A DNA stretch of 64,000 nt from DATMER01 sp963741305 (GTDB lineage Bacteria > Acidobacteriota > Thermoanaerobaculia > Multivoradales > UBA5704). This document shows, in pieces, positions 9,732-19,250 of this stretch. The stretch is taken from contig CAVUHL010000003.1 in assembly GCA_963741305.1 (NCBI GenBank), forward strand, positions 3,720,001 to 3,784,000, given 5' to 3'. The notes under the pieces were generated by a model. That model was not told the DNA's origin, searched no databases, and saw nothing but the letters and a program-made list of their open reading frames with translations. Within the stretch, counting starts at the first letter, position 1, and each line of letters opens with the position of its first letter. A program made the translations under genes and the position numbers.

Positions 9732-10787
9732 ATGATCACCGACGCCACCCGCGAGAGCTTCCAGAAGCTGTCCGAGCTGATCCGGCGGGATAGCAAGGGT
9801 GGGCGCTGGCTGGTGCTCACCCACGACAACCCCGATCCGGACGCGCTGGCCTCGGCCATGATCCTCTCCCACGTGCTGCGCTGCGCCTTCAAGCAGAGGG
9901 TCACCATCGCCTTTGGCGGCATCGTCGGCAGGGCCGAGAACCGGGAGATGGTCAAGAGCCTCAACCTGAAGCTCAGCCACGTTCGCAACCTGAGCTGGAA
10001 GAAGTACGAGCACTTCGCCCTCGTGGACACCCAGCCGCGCAGCGGCAACAACCAGCTTCCCCAGCGCATCACCCCGGACCTCGTCCTCGATCACCACCCC
10101 GTGCGCATCAACACCCAGTCGATGCCCTTCGTCGACATCCGCCCCCCCTATGGGGCAACGGCGACGATCGTGGCGGAGTACCTGCTGGCGAGCGGCGTCC
10201 GCTACACGCACGCGCTGGCCACGGCGCTGATCTACGCCATCCGTTCCGAGACCCAGGACTTCGCCCGCGAATGGGCTGGTCCGGACAAGGCCATCTACGA
10301 CTACTTCTTCCCCTACGCGAACCACCGCATCCTGGCCCGCATCCAGAGCCCGCGCCTGCCCCTGACCTACTACAGCAACCTGCACGAGGCGCTGGAGAAC
10401 CTGATCTCCGTGGACTCCCTGATCGCGAGCCATCTCGGGGACGTGGAGCAGCCCGACATCGTGCCCGAGATCGCGGACCTGCTGCTGCGCATGGAGGGGA
10501 AGACCTGGTCGCTCTGCACCGGCTTCTTCGGCGAGCGCCTCTACCTCTCGATCCGCACCACGAACTCGCGGGCGGACGCCGGCTCGGTCATGCGCCGCCT
10601 GGTCGGACGGCGCGGCAAAGGCGGAGGCCACGGCATGATGGCCGGCGGCTGGGTGGATGCCAGCAAGACAGCCCCCGCCGACCGCGGCAAGCTCCAGCGC
10701 CAGCTCGGGCTCAAGCTGGCGAGCGAGCTCAAGAAGAGCCCCGAAAAGATGGCGAAGCTGGAGCTTCAGGAGGAGCCGAAACCTTGA
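9732..10787 (+). CDS. DHH/DHHA1 family phosphoesterase (NrnA-like)
   Basis: 351 residues. The N-terminal DHH domain has THDNPDPDALASAM (motif I), VDTQP and LDHHPVR (the DHH motif). The C-terminal DHHA1 domain ends with RRGKGGGHGMMAGG. Relatives degrade nanoRNA, pAp or cyclic dinucleotides with Mn; which one applies here cannot be told. The start is unclear: ATG 9732 lies just before the domain, and ATG 9702 overlaps the divergent peptidase start inside CATG. The stop overlaps the methyltransferase TTG start. Confidence 0.85.
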   Translation: MITDATRESFQKLSELIRRDSKGGRWLVLTHDNPDPDALASAMILSHVLRCAFKQRVTIAFGGIVGRAENREMVKSLNLKLSHVRNLSWKKYEHFALVDTQPRSGNNQLPQRITPDLVLDHHPVRINTQSMPFVDIRPPYGATATIVAEYLLASGVRYTHALATALIYAIRSETQDFAREWAGPDKAIYDYFFPYANHRILARIQSPRLPLTYYSNLHEALENLISVDSLIASHLGDVEQPDIVPEIADLLLRMEGKTWSLCTGFFGERLYLSIRTTNSRADAGSVMRRLVGRRGKGGGHGMMAGGWVDASKTAPADRGKLQRQLGLKLASELKKSPEKMAKLELQEEPKP

Positions 10788-11734
10788 CCATCCCGTATGT
10801 GTGTCCGAATTGCCGTGGTCCCCTCACCGGCGTACCGGAGGGGCTCTCCTGCGCGGCGTGCGGCCTCACCTACCCGGTCGCGGACGGGATCGCCGACTTC
10901 GCCCAGGGCGTCTACTACGATGCCTTCGACGGGCAGGAGGAGCTGGCAGCCGGGCATCTGGAAGGGCTGGAGAACGAGGTGGGCGGCACCCGCTCGCGGA
11001 TCGAGGGCTATTACCTCCCGCTCCTCCGCCGGTTGGCGCGCAAGCTAGGGCTGCCTCCGGGCGAGGTGCGGGTCCTCGACTGCGGCTGCGGCAACGGCCT
11101 CTCGGTGGACATGCTGCGTGACGCGGGCTTCGCGGCCTGGGGCAACGACCTCTCGGCCCTGCGCAAGTGGCAGTGGCGCGAGCGCAAGCACCGGGACCAC
11201 CTGCTCGTGGGGGACGCGCTGAGGCTCCCCTTCCCTGACGGCTTCTTCCATGCCGTGCTCTCCTCGGGAGTGATCGAGCACATCGGCGTCGCCGAGACCG
11301 GCGGCGAGACCTACACCGTCCGCCCGCTGCCGGACCGGGACGAGCAGCGCGTCCGATTCCTGGGGGAGCTGCTGCGGGTGCTGGGGACCGGGGGCGAGCT
11401 CTGGCTCGACTTCCCGAACGGCGCCTTCCCCATCGATTTCTGGCACGGCCCCCAGGCCGGAGGGGCGCGGGTCCATCCGCTGGACGAGGGCTTCCTGCCG
11501 ACGATCGGGGAAGTCCGGGGTTATCTCGCGAAGATCCCGGGAAGCTGGAAGGCCCGTCCGCTCAGCCCCCACGGGCGTCTCGCCTGCCGCCAGGTGCGGA
11601 AGCACTGGTACGGCCAGCTCCTCTACCTCCCCGCCGCCGCCTTCCTCTGGAGCACGCGCCTGCCCCTGCTCCGCTCCCTGGCGGGCAGCCCGCTCAATCC
11701 ATACTTGGTATTAGCGATCGGGCGGGCCCGCTGA
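10784..11734 (+). CDS. Class I SAM methyltransferase with N-terminal zinc ribbon
   Basis: 316 residues from a TTG that overlaps the previous stop (TTGA), with AGGAGG upstream. Residues about 5-30 form a zinc ribbon (CPNC then CAAC), Trm112/UPF0434-like. The methyltransferase core follows, with motif I LDCGCGNGLSVDML and the post-motif VLSSGVIEHIG. Such proteins often act on small metabolites, lipids or glycans; the substrate is unknown. The C-terminus (LLRSLAGSPLNPYLVLAIGR) recurs as a broken copy at about 15.2 kb. Confidence 0.82.
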   Translation: MTIPYVCPNCRGPLTGVPEGLSCAACGLTYPVADGIADFAQGVYYDAFDGQEELAAGHLEGLENEVGGTRSRIEGYYLPLLRRLARKLGLPPGEVRVLDCGCGNGLSVDMLRDAGFAAWGNDLSALRKWQWRERKHRDHLLVGDALRLPFPDGFFHAVLSSGVIEHIGVAETGGETYTVRPLPDRDEQRVRFLGELLRVLGTGGELWLDFPNGAFPIDFWHGPQAGGARVHPLDEGFLPTIGEVRGYLAKIPGSWKARPLSPHGRLACRQVRKHWYGQLLYLPAAAFLWSTRLPLLRSLAGSPLNPYLVLAIGRAR

Positions 11735-11796
11735 CAGGCTGCTTATCGCAAAGTGGCTGTTGGACCCTCCGCGGGTGATCTGCTAGAAGTCCTAAC

Positions 11797-14259
11797 ATGC
11801 GCACCCAGCTCTCCCTCGTAATCCTTCTCGCTCTCACGGTCTGCCTGCCACAGGCCTTCGCCGAGCCGCTACGGCTGCCAGATGCCATGGAGCTCCAGCG
11901 CGTGGTGGTCAAGTTCCATGAAGGGACGGCGGTCCGCCTCCGCGGCGGCCTTCTCGAGGCGCAGGGCCGGGACGAGCGCAACCGCCGCGACCTCGAAGCT
12001 CATGGCCTGTTCCCCTCGGCGGTGGACAGCGACGTGGCCGAGGCCCAACGCCTGGCGGCCCTCGCGCCCGAAGCACAGGGCCTGGAGCGGCTTTTCGATG
12101 TAGAAGAGCACGTCCTCGCAGAGCGCCGGGCCCGGGGAGAGGCCCGCAGAGGCCGCCAGCTCGCCGATCTCGACCTTTATTACGAGCTGCGTCTGAAGCC
12201 GGGATCCACGGCGGGCGATGTCGCGCAGCTCCTCGACGCCCTCAATGCGCTACGGAGCGTCGAGATCGCCTATGGCGAACCGATCGCCCACCCAGCGTCT
12301 CTGGCCAGCCTTGCCAGCCCGGTCAGCCCACCCAGCGTCACGCCCGACTTCCAGGACATGCAGGGATACCTCCACCCGGCGCCCCAGGGCATCGACGCCC
12401 TCTACGCCTGGACCCAGGCGGGAGGCATCGGCCAGAACGTCAAGATCGTGGACATCGAGGGAGGCTGGCGGACGACCCACGAGGACATGCCGGTCCTGTT
12501 TCACACCGGAGGCAGCCAGATCGACGATCCGGTCTGGTCGAACCACGGCACCGCGGTGCTGGGCGAGCTCGTGGGGAAGAACAACGGCTTCGGCGTGACG
12601 GGCATCGTCCACCAGGCGCAGGCCGGGTACGAGAGCATCGGCTCGCAAGACCTGCCGAACGCGCTCGTGAATGCCGCCAACGCGGTCGGCGAGGGCGTCG
12701 TGCTGATCGAGCTGCACTACGGAGGGCCGACCAGCTCTTCTCCGTGCACCTGCAATCAGTCGCAGTGTTACTACCTCCCCGCCGAGTACTTCCAGGCTCA
12801 CTTCGACACCATCGCCAACCTCACGGCAAACGGCACGATCGTGGTCGAAGCGGCCGGGAACGGCTCGACGAACCTGGACGACCCGATCTACGGCAGCATC
12901 TTTCAGAGGAACATCCGCGACTCCGGGGCCATCCTGGTGGCCGCCAGCAACTCGTCCGACCGCGACGCGACCTGCTGGACAAACTGGGGAAGCCGGATCG
13001 ACCTGCACGGCTGGGGAGAGAACGTCACCACCCTGGGCTACGGCGACCTCTTCCAGGATGGCCCGGACCGCTGGTACACGCGCTCCTTCGGCGGCACGTC
13101 GAGTGCCTCCCCGATCGTAACCGGGGCCGCCGCAAGCCTCCAGGGACATGCCCTGGCGACTCTTGGCGAGCCCCTCGACCCCTTCGAAGTGCGCGAGCTG
13201 CTCACGAGCACCGGGACGCCGCACACCAGCGCCAAGGACATCGGACAGCTGCCGGATTTGAGGACGGCGTTCGACACCCTGGCGGGCAACCCGCCGCCGC
13301 CGTGCTACCTCCTGACGCGGACCCACTCGGGCTCGGGCACGGACCCGGTTGCCTCCCTGAGCAGCTCTCGGGGGTGCCCTCCCGGCGAGTACCACCCCGG
13401 GACGTCCATCTTCTTCACCGCGGCCCCCGAAGCAAGCTGGATGGTCGGGGGTTGGAGCGGCACCTCCAACGATGCGAGCCTCTCGGCACACAACACGGCG
13501 ATCATGCCGGCCGCCCCTCACACCGTCTCCGTGACCTACGCGGCCGTTCCCGATGTCGAGCTGGCCAACAACGTCCCCCACAGCGACTCCTTCACGGCCG
13601 ATGTCCAGGGGTCGACATGGAGGTACTACTACTTCGACCTCGAAGCCGGAAGCTCCGATCTCGATGTATATCTCTCCGACCTGACGGGGGATGTCGACCT
13701 CTACGTGCGCCACGGCAGCAAGCCGACCCTGGACTCCTGGCAATGCCGGCCCTTCATGGGCGACCTCGCGAGCGAAGAGTGCATCTTCCCGGCACCGGCG
13801 GGGGGCCGCTGGTGGATCGGAGTCGTCAATTTCGCGACGGGTACGTTCACCTACAACATCGAGGCAGCCTGGAGCCCCCCAACGCCACCCCAGGCGCTCG
13901 ACTTCCACTCGGTCACGCCCTGCCGCGCGGTGGATACGCGGCCGGGTTCACCACTGGTCTCGGGAACCCCGCGGACGTTTACGATCGCGGGGAGCTGCGG
14001 GGTGCCCCCCTCTGCCAAGGCTGTCGCCGTGAACGTGACGGCCGTGAGCTCCACCGCCTCGGGCGATATGGTCCTCTGGCCCGCGAACGTGGCAAAGCCC
14101 CCTACCAGCGTGATCAGCTTCCCGGCCGGCCGAACCCGGGCCAGCAATGCCATCCTGGGGCTGGGCACGGATGGATCAGGAGACCTCGAGGCGCAGAGCT
14201 CCGTGGCAGGGGGTGGATCGGTTCACCTGATCGTGGACGTCACCGGCTATTTCGAATAG
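11797..14259 (+). CDS. Secreted subtilisin-like S8 protease with PPC and C-terminal beta domain
   Basis: 820 residues. A signal peptide (1-22) is followed by a propeptide-like region (about 23-180) and the S8 domain. The catalytic residues are Asp219 (KIVDIEGGW), His250 (NHGTAVLGE) and Ser435 (GGTSSASP), with AAGNGS as the oxyanion Asn region. A bacterial repeat-like segment, a pre-peptidase C-terminal (PPC) domain (about 585-685, DLDVYLSDLTGDVDLYV) and a terminal beta domain (PCRAVDTRPGSP to VDVTGYFE) follow. That last domain is common at the ends of secreted proteins in Acidobacteriota and Actinobacteria. Probably an extracellular protease. It converges on the SLATT-like gene. Confidence 0.88.
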   Translation: MRTQLSLVILLALTVCLPQAFAEPLRLPDAMELQRVVVKFHEGTAVRLRGGLLEAQGRDERNRRDLEAHGLFPSAVDSDVAEAQRLAALAPEAQGLERLFDVEEHVLAERRARGEARRGRQLADLDLYYELRLKPGSTAGDVAQLLDALNALRSVEIAYGEPIAHPASLASLASPVSPPSVTPDFQDMQGYLHPAPQGIDALYAWTQAGGIGQNVKIVDIEGGWRTTHEDMPVLFHTGGSQIDDPVWSNHGTAVLGELVGKNNGFGVTGIVHQAQAGYESIGSQDLPNALVNAANAVGEGVVLIELHYGGPTSSSPCTCNQSQCYYLPAEYFQAHFDTIANLTANGTIVVEAAGNGSTNLDDPIYGSIFQRNIRDSGAILVAASNSSDRDATCWTNWGSRIDLHGWGENVTTLGYGDLFQDGPDRWYTRSFGGTSSASPIVTGAAASLQGHALATLGEPLDPFEVRELLTSTGTPHTSAKDIGQLPDLRTAFDTLAGNPPPPCYLLTRTHSGSGTDPVASLSSSRGCPPGEYHPGTSIFFTAAPEASWMVGGWSGTSNDASLSAHNTAIMPAAPHTVSVTYAAVPDVELANNVPHSDSFTADVQGSTWRYYYFDLEAGSSDLDVYLSDLTGDVDLYVRHGSKPTLDSWQCRPFMGDLASEECIFPAPAGGRWWIGVVNFATGTFTYNIEAAWSPPTPPQALDFHSVTPCRAVDTRPGSPLVSGTPRTFTIAGSCGVPPSAKAVAVNVTAVSSTASGDMVLWPANVAKPPTSVISFPAGRTRASNAILGLGTDGSGDLEAQSSVAGGGSVHLIVDVTGYFE

Positions 14260-14271
14260 GAGGAGACCGGC

Positions 14272-15123
14272 TCATGCCAAGGTCAGCGTCTCCTCGCAGG
14301 TGCCACCCGCGGGGACCTGTGCCACCTTCTCCGCTTGCACGTCCTGGCCGTCGACCTTCGCCGCCACCGCGATCCGGTGCAGGCCCGGCATCAGGTTCCG
14401 CTTGCCGGCCGTCCTGCCACGGTAGGTTTCCGGCTTGCCATCGTCGAGGAGGAGCGTCCAGCCATTCTGGGCCGCCTCACCGTTCGTGACGGTGAGGTTG
14501 AGCGCTCCCGGCTCGGTGATCGCCGGCCTGGCCTTGGCTGCCTCGTCGATCTGGCTCAGCGCGCTCTGAAACTCCTGCATCCAAGCGCTCGTTTCGTCGC
14601 GGACGATCGTGTTGACCTGGGACACGAAGGTCTTGCAGCGTGCCATCATCTCCTGCACCTGCCCCTCGTCGGGCGGGTTTCCCTTCCAGCTCGCCCGCTG
14701 GGTCTCCCACTCCATCTGGAGCTCCTGCGCGATCTGGCGGAGCTGGAGCTCGGCGGCCATGTAGCGCATCCAGCCCGTGGAAAATCCGAAAAACCGGTCC
14801 AGGAGCAGGAGGGCGCCCACGGTTGCGAGCAGGATGGCGGTCCAGCCGGCGCGGAAAAGCGGCCGCCCGGTTCTGTCGGCCATCAGCTCGCCGATCGTCG
14901 GCAGCAGGGCGCCCAGGGTCCCGAGGACGATGGCCAGCACGCGGAAGCTCCGCGCGTAGCGCCGCTTGCCGTTCTTCGCCCGCAGGTACCAGCCGATCGC
15001 CTCGTTCGCCAGATTCATGGCGTACTCGAAGACCTTCTGCAGCGACTCCGCCGCCTGCAGCGGGCTCCAGTCGAGCGACAGGCTAGCCGCAGTGCCGAGG
15101 TCTTTCTTCTTGGAGAGAGCCAT
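14272..15123 (-). CDS. SLATT-like two-TM protein with C-terminal beta domain
   Basis: 283 residues, ATG at 15123 with AAGGAG upstream. An amphipathic N-terminal helix (LQKVFEYAMNLANEAIGWYL) and a basic stretch precede two closely spaced TM helices (about 60-75 and 93-108). Long helices follow (about 115-195), the layout of SLATT two-TM effector domains. Residues about 205-283 look like a beta sandwich (NLTVTNGEAAQNGWTLLLDD), similar to carboxypeptidase-regulatory domains. SLATT proteins are predicted pore-forming effectors in CBASS and related systems. No nucleotidyltransferase is adjacent, so the SLATT call is by pattern only. Confidence 0.55.
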   Translation of the reverse strand: MALSKKKDLGTAASLSLDWSPLQAAESLQKVFEYAMNLANEAIGWYLRAKNGKRRYARSFRVLAIVLGTLGALLPTIGELMADRTGRPLFRAGWTAILLATVGALLLLDRFFGFSTGWMRYMAAELQLRQIAQELQMEWETQRASWKGNPPDEGQVQEMMARCKTFVSQVNTIVRDETSAWMQEFQSALSQIDEAAKARPAITEPGALNLTVTNGEAAQNGWTLLLDDGKPETYRGRTAGKRNLMPGLHRIAVAAKVDGQDVQAEKVAQVPAGGTCEETLTLA

Positions 15124-15169
15124 GGATGCTCCTTGTGCGTTGACGGAGAATCTAACTGATCCTTTAGTT

Positions 15170-15320
15170 CTGCGGAGGCAAAGGACTTTTAATGGCTATC
15201 TCTTCTACCTCCCGCCTGCACCTTCCTCTGGAGTGTGCGATTGCGGGGCTGCGGACGCTCGCTGGGAGCCCGCTCGTTCCGTATCCGGTGTTGGCGATCA
15301 AGCGAGGAGCTAAGGTCACT
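15170..15320 (+). pseudogene. Decayed fragment of the 10.8-11.7 kb methyltransferase C-terminus
   Basis: The plus strand here resembles the last 130 bp of the methyltransferase gene. One frame reads FNGYLFYLPPAPS; after a one-base deletion at about 15217 the next frame reads LRTLAGSPLVPYPVLAIKRG, against LLYLPAAAF and LRSLAGSPLNPYLVLAIGR in the intact gene. The shared DNA includes CTTCCTCTGGAG. The 5' part is missing, so it is a remnant. It sits upstream of the SLATT-like gene and behind the FG-GAP/DUF11 gene. Confidence 0.7.
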
Positions 15321-15330
15321 ACGGGCAACT

Positions 15331-18300
15331 TCAACCTCCATGACAGCCCTCCACCGTCAGGGGTATCGAGACTTCACACAAGGAACTTCCCCCCAAAATT
15401 GCATCGTCAGCTCCCGGAGCAATGTCGAACCGGACTTGAATTGTGCTGCCTGGGTCCGCCGCGACCTTGGCAATAGCAACGTACTGCACCACCTCCTCCT
15501 GTACGGAAAGATTGAAGATCCTACCCTTGAGGGGCTTCTCATCGACTCCGCCAGTCGTGCAGACCGCGTTTGCCCCAAAGATTCCGCATCCCCACAACGA
15601 AGCATTTAGAGAAGCAGGAAGAGAGCCGCTCACCTCAGCTTCAAGTAGGGAGCTGGGGCCGTTGTTCTTGATCGTCAGGTAGAACCCAAGATTATCCGTG
15701 GGAATTGCCGGGGTCGGCTGTACGACCAAGACCAACCGAAGAACACTCCTCGGACTCAAGTCGGTCTCTGTACTTAGGGGAGCAATGATCGCCTGCTCGT
15801 GTGGATCCGACGTTACATCGACCGACGCCCGCAACTTCTTCCGGGCTGCGGGATTGCTGCGGGCCAGAACGGAGAACTGAACCCCTTTCCCAACAGGCAG
15901 GTTTACCCAACCTGCGCTCCCACCCGTGCATTTAGCCCCCGGGTCCAACAGCTCGCAGACCCAGCGCGTAACAGTGAGATCTTCGGCATCATCCGAAATC
16001 TGTAGGGTAGCTCCGAGCAGATCACTTGGACCGGCGTTCTTCAAGGTCAACGAGTATACGATCTCATCGCCAGGAATAGCAGGGTCGCGGTCCGGGGATA
16101 GAGTGCCGACAACCCGACTCTGCGAAAGCAACACGGCGCTACCCAGAACGCAGTCATCACTGCTCGTTATGCATTGATTGTTACCCTCCTTCGGGTCCGG
16201 CACTTCTTCCGTTGCAAGCACTTCGGCAGTGCCCGTAAGGCGATCTAGAGCAGTCCGGAAATCTGGCTTCAGAATGATCTTGCCTTCACAGCTTGCTTCT
16301 GCTCCGGCCATGACGTCTATGGGGCCGCAGCTCCAAACGAGGTCGTCACCCATAATGGAGCCGTTGACGAAGGCACCATTGATGTCATCCGGGCCCTCAT
16401 TGCGAACTGTCGCCGTAAGCGTCACCTCCTCGCCAGGCACCGCAGGGGTGCTCGGAGAAACTTTGGTCAGCTGCAAGTCTGCAAGAGGCAGTATAGTTTT
16501 TGCTACGCCCATGCCGCCTTCAGGATTGGCCGCTACGCGTACGGTGCTCTGGAGCTCCCGCACGTGCGAACCCTTCCGGGTCACCGCTTCCATTCTGTAG
16601 ATCAGCTTTTCGCCCGGCAGCAGGAAAGCAACTTGGTCATTAAGAGTCCCTGAACCCGATCGTTTGCCGCGAGTCCAAGTCACTGCTCCTACCGCATCCC
16701 ATTCATCGAAACTGCTCTTAACATCAAGGTCGCGGAGTTGACTTGGCCCGGCATTGGTGATCGTGATTGTATAATGCAGAACTGTCCCCCGTTCGGCGAC
16801 GTACTCCTCATCGACCTTGTTATCCACGACCGGCCTAGCTTGGCGATTAAGTGCCCCTTCAGATGTACTGTCCTGGTTAAAAGTAAGGTCAAGGGCGCTG
16901 GTATCAGAGACAGAGATCGCCGTGGCAGTGATGCGGATCTGCTGGTCGACTTCCGGTAGAACCCTTGCCATGACCCGAAACTCGGTGCTACTTGAAGTAC
17001 CTAGCACGGGTATAACAACGCTAACAGAACCACTTCTATTCACGGGCGCAGAACGTGGACAAGGGCCGCTTACGCAGACCATAGTCATGTTACTCAGCGA
17101 CTTGCTGTCAAAAGATATGACTAGTGGAATGTCGCTGGCCTCCACTTTCTCGCTTCTATTCCGCACAACGACCTTGTATTGGATTGAGCACCCCGGCACC
17201 ACGACAATTTCCTTGGTATCTTTTTTCTCGACGCAACCTGGAAGATCGCCTCCAGCCGCAACCAGATCCACCTCGACTTCAACACCGGCCAAGTCGAAGG
17301 CGCATACGGAGCCGGCTGCGTCCGAATCCAGCGGAGCTCCGGCCACAGCGGACCCATCGAGCATGTTCGGATCCAAAGCGCTCAAAGAGACCGAGTGACC
17401 CAGGGTCACCGGCGTTCGCCCCTCGGTGCAAGTGTCGAGGCGGACACGGCTCCATCTTCCGCCCTCTCGAGCTTGAAAGAAATAGACTGCGCCTTTCGGA
17501 GCCTTCTGCGTTCCCGGAGCTCCGACCAGCACGACCCTACCGCTCCCATCAAGTGAGACGGAGGTGCCGAAGCCACTGTCACCGGGGTCGCTGGCGCTGA
17601 GTTGAGGGTTTACCCGTTGATCTTTCCAACCCGCATTGACATCGGCGCTGAAAACATAGCCGCGACCGGAGACACCTGCCGCCCGCGCCCCAGCGACAAC
17701 GATCAGACCATTCCGACTGACGCTTACGGAGAACCCGAAGTCATCCCCTACGGCCGGATGCTCCGCTTGAAGACGGGCATTCGGCGACGAGTTGTCTGTC
17801 CAGCTTTCGCCATCACGTTCAAACACGAACGCGGCGCCCAAGTTAGGCCCAAATCCTGGAGCGCCCACGACGACGACTGTCCCGTTTGCGTTGACCGCAA
17901 CATCGAAGCCAAAGAAGGCGTACTGCTCCGGAACTGCAATCTCCGGGGCCGGAGTGAGCTGTGCGATCTCTTTCCGTTCCCTATCAAATAAAAGAACCTT
18001 TCCGCTTGGCTCCTTCTGCCCCTCCGGCACGGGATTCGGCTGGGGCGCTCCGACCGCCAACACCGAGCCATCCGGACTCAGAGCAACGGCAGTCCCGAAG
18101 TTGTCGTTGAGAGCGGGCACGGACGCAGTGATCCTCCTCCAGGTGTCATCCCCCGCCCTCCACACATACACTGCACCTGCGTTGCCTTTGCCAGTATCGT
18201 GGAGAGGTGCTCCGACAGCTATGAGAGTCCCGTCGTGGTTCACGGCGACCGAGTATCCGAAGGCATCGAAGGCGGTCGTTTCTTCCCCCGTTGTACGGAT

Positions 18301-18558
18301 TGTATGGTCCCGCTGCCATTCGTCCCGCAACCGGAACACATGAACGGCGCCGGACCTCGTACCTTTGGTCCCCGCCTGAGCAGCCCCGACGACCAGAGTT
18401 CGGCCATCGCCGCTCAGCGCCACCGAGGTGCCGAACCAGTCCCCCGCACGGCCGAGGTCTTGTAGGTCCAGAGGCGTCTCTCTCCTGAGCAGATCCTCGG
18501 CAGCCAGTGACGAGGCGGCGAGGACCAGGACGGCAATCGTGCACAGCGTCAGTTTCAT
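15331..18558 (-). CDS. Secreted FG-GAP/DUF11 repeat protein
   Basis: 1075 residues. A signal peptide (1-20) is followed by about seven FG-GAP-like propeller blades (about 30-430) of the type FGTSVALSGDGRTLVVGAA. Four or five DUF11-like Ig domains follow (for example LQLTKVSPSTPAVPGEEV, LTLKNAGPSDLLGA). Many Cys pairs lie in the second half. It looks like a large surface or extracellular adhesive or structural protein. CGGAGG precedes the ATG, 18 bases after the FecR stop. The DNA is visibly less GC-rich than the flanking genes, suggesting transfer. The partner is probably exported with the FecR and TPR/beta-barrel genes. Confidence 0.82.
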   Translation of the reverse strand: MKLTLCTIAVLVLAASSLAAEDLLRRETPLDLQDLGRAGDWFGTSVALSGDGRTLVVGAAQAGTKGTRSGAVHVFRLRDEWQRDHTIRTTGEETTAFDAFGYSVAVNHDGTLIAVGAPLHDTGKGNAGAVYVWRAGDDTWRRITASVPALNDNFGTAVALSPDGSVLAVGAPQPNPVPEGQKEPSGKVLLFDRERKEIAQLTPAPEIAVPEQYAFFGFDVAVNANGTVVVVGAPGFGPNLGAAFVFERDGESWTDNSSPNARLQAEHPAVGDDFGFSVSVSRNGLIVVAGARAAGVSGRGYVFSADVNAGWKDQRVNPQLSASDPGDSGFGTSVSLDGSGRVVLVGAPGTQKAPKGAVYFFQAREGGRWSRVRLDTCTEGRTPVTLGHSVSLSALDPNMLDGSAVAGAPLDSDAAGSVCAFDLAGVEVEVDLVAAGGDLPGCVEKKDTKEIVVVPGCSIQYKVVVRNRSEKVEASDIPLVISFDSKSLSNMTMVCVSGPCPRSAPVNRSGSVSVVIPVLGTSSSTEFRVMARVLPEVDQQIRITATAISVSDTSALDLTFNQDSTSEGALNRQARPVVDNKVDEEYVAERGTVLHYTITITNAGPSQLRDLDVKSSFDEWDAVGAVTWTRGKRSGSGTLNDQVAFLLPGEKLIYRMEAVTRKGSHVRELQSTVRVAANPEGGMGVAKTILPLADLQLTKVSPSTPAVPGEEVTLTATVRNEGPDDINGAFVNGSIMGDDLVWSCGPIDVMAGAEASCEGKIILKPDFRTALDRLTGTAEVLATEEVPDPKEGNNQCITSSDDCVLGSAVLLSQSRVVGTLSPDRDPAIPGDEIVYSLTLKNAGPSDLLGATLQISDDAEDLTVTRWVCELLDPGAKCTGGSAGWVNLPVGKGVQFSVLARSNPAARKKLRASVDVTSDPHEQAIIAPLSTETDLSPRSVLRLVLVVQPTPAIPTDNLGFYLTIKNNGPSSLLEAEVSGSLPASLNASLWGCGIFGANAVCTTGGVDEKPLKGRIFNLSVQEEVVQYVAIAKVAADPGSTIQVRFDIAPGADDAILGGSSLCEVSIPLTVEGCHGG

Positions 18559-18576
18559 TCCAGATCCTCCGTTCTC

Positions 18577-19242
18577 TCAGGGAATGAATAGATCAAGGAG
18601 CGGCGAGTCAATAAGGAGGCCGTCCGGCTTCGCCGGAGTAAGTCCGCCTTTGGCCCGCATGACCCGGAGCTTTTGGCCCGGCCGAACGAAGGTCTCATTG
18701 TTTGCCAGCAGCTTGACCCAGTCCTTGGCGTCCAGATGCCGTACAAAGGCACCTGTCTCCCAAACGTGCACGCCGGTTCCGGAGCCCTGGTCTACGCGCA
18801 CCTGGATTGAGGTTCCGAAAAGGCAGATAAATCCGTCCGGTGTTTCCACCTCCACGATGCGGGGATGGTGATCCTTCTTGTTCGGGTCGTGATCCAACCT
18901 GATTTCCCCGGCCAGGAGCTTGATCCGCGCCGACACTGTCCTCTTGCTGCAGTCGGAGTGCAGATCTTCCAGATCGCCGGGCTTTTGCACTACTATGTGC
19001 GTCCCGGGATAGAGGAGGAGCTGGCCGTCGCCGTTGAAGTTTATTCGGATGCCCGAGACGGAAAACGTCTGAATACTCTGCCCGCGCCGGATCACGTCAT
19101 TATTCACCAGGTTGTGATCGTCGGCCTTGACCTTGCCATGGACCTGCAGCACCTTGCCAACTTCGTCCTGCCCCGACAACGCTGAGGCCGACAGTGATAC
19201 TACCGTATAGATAATCCGAATCGACCGAGAAATGTGCTTCAC
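18577..19242 (-). CDS. FecR-domain secreted protein
   Basis: About 221 residues from a GTG at 19242 with AGGAGG just upstream; an N-terminal hydrophobic stretch (IRIIYTVVSLSASAL) looks like a signal peptide. The core is a FecR domain: VGKVLQVHGKVKADDH, VIRRGQSIQTFSVSG, LLLYPGTHIVV, then RIKLLAGEIRL and the DGFICLFGTSIQVRV strand. Unlike FecR of sigma/anti-sigma pairs there is no TM anchor or ECF sigma gene here. In this setting it is more likely a surface or periplasmic assembly factor. It sits 9 bases after the TPR/barrel gene. Confidence 0.75.
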   Translation of the reverse strand: MKHISRSIRIIYTVVSLSASALSGQDEVGKVLQVHGKVKADDHNLVNNDVIRRGQSIQTFSVSGIRINFNGDGQLLLYPGTHIVVQKPGDLEDLHSDCSKRTVSARIKLLAGEIRLDHDPNKKDHHPRIVEVETPDGFICLFGTSIQVRVDQGSGTGVHVWETGAFVRHLDAKDWVKLLANNETFVRPGQKLRVMRAKGGLTPAKPDGLLIDSPLLDLFIP

Positions 19243-19250
19243 ACGTCCTC

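Noticed and set aside
16751..16780. Perfect TATAAT box (16770-16775)
   Set aside because: Lies inside the FG-GAP/DUF11 coding sequence, where it encodes part of a strand (YTITIT); no suitable gene follows on the plus strand.
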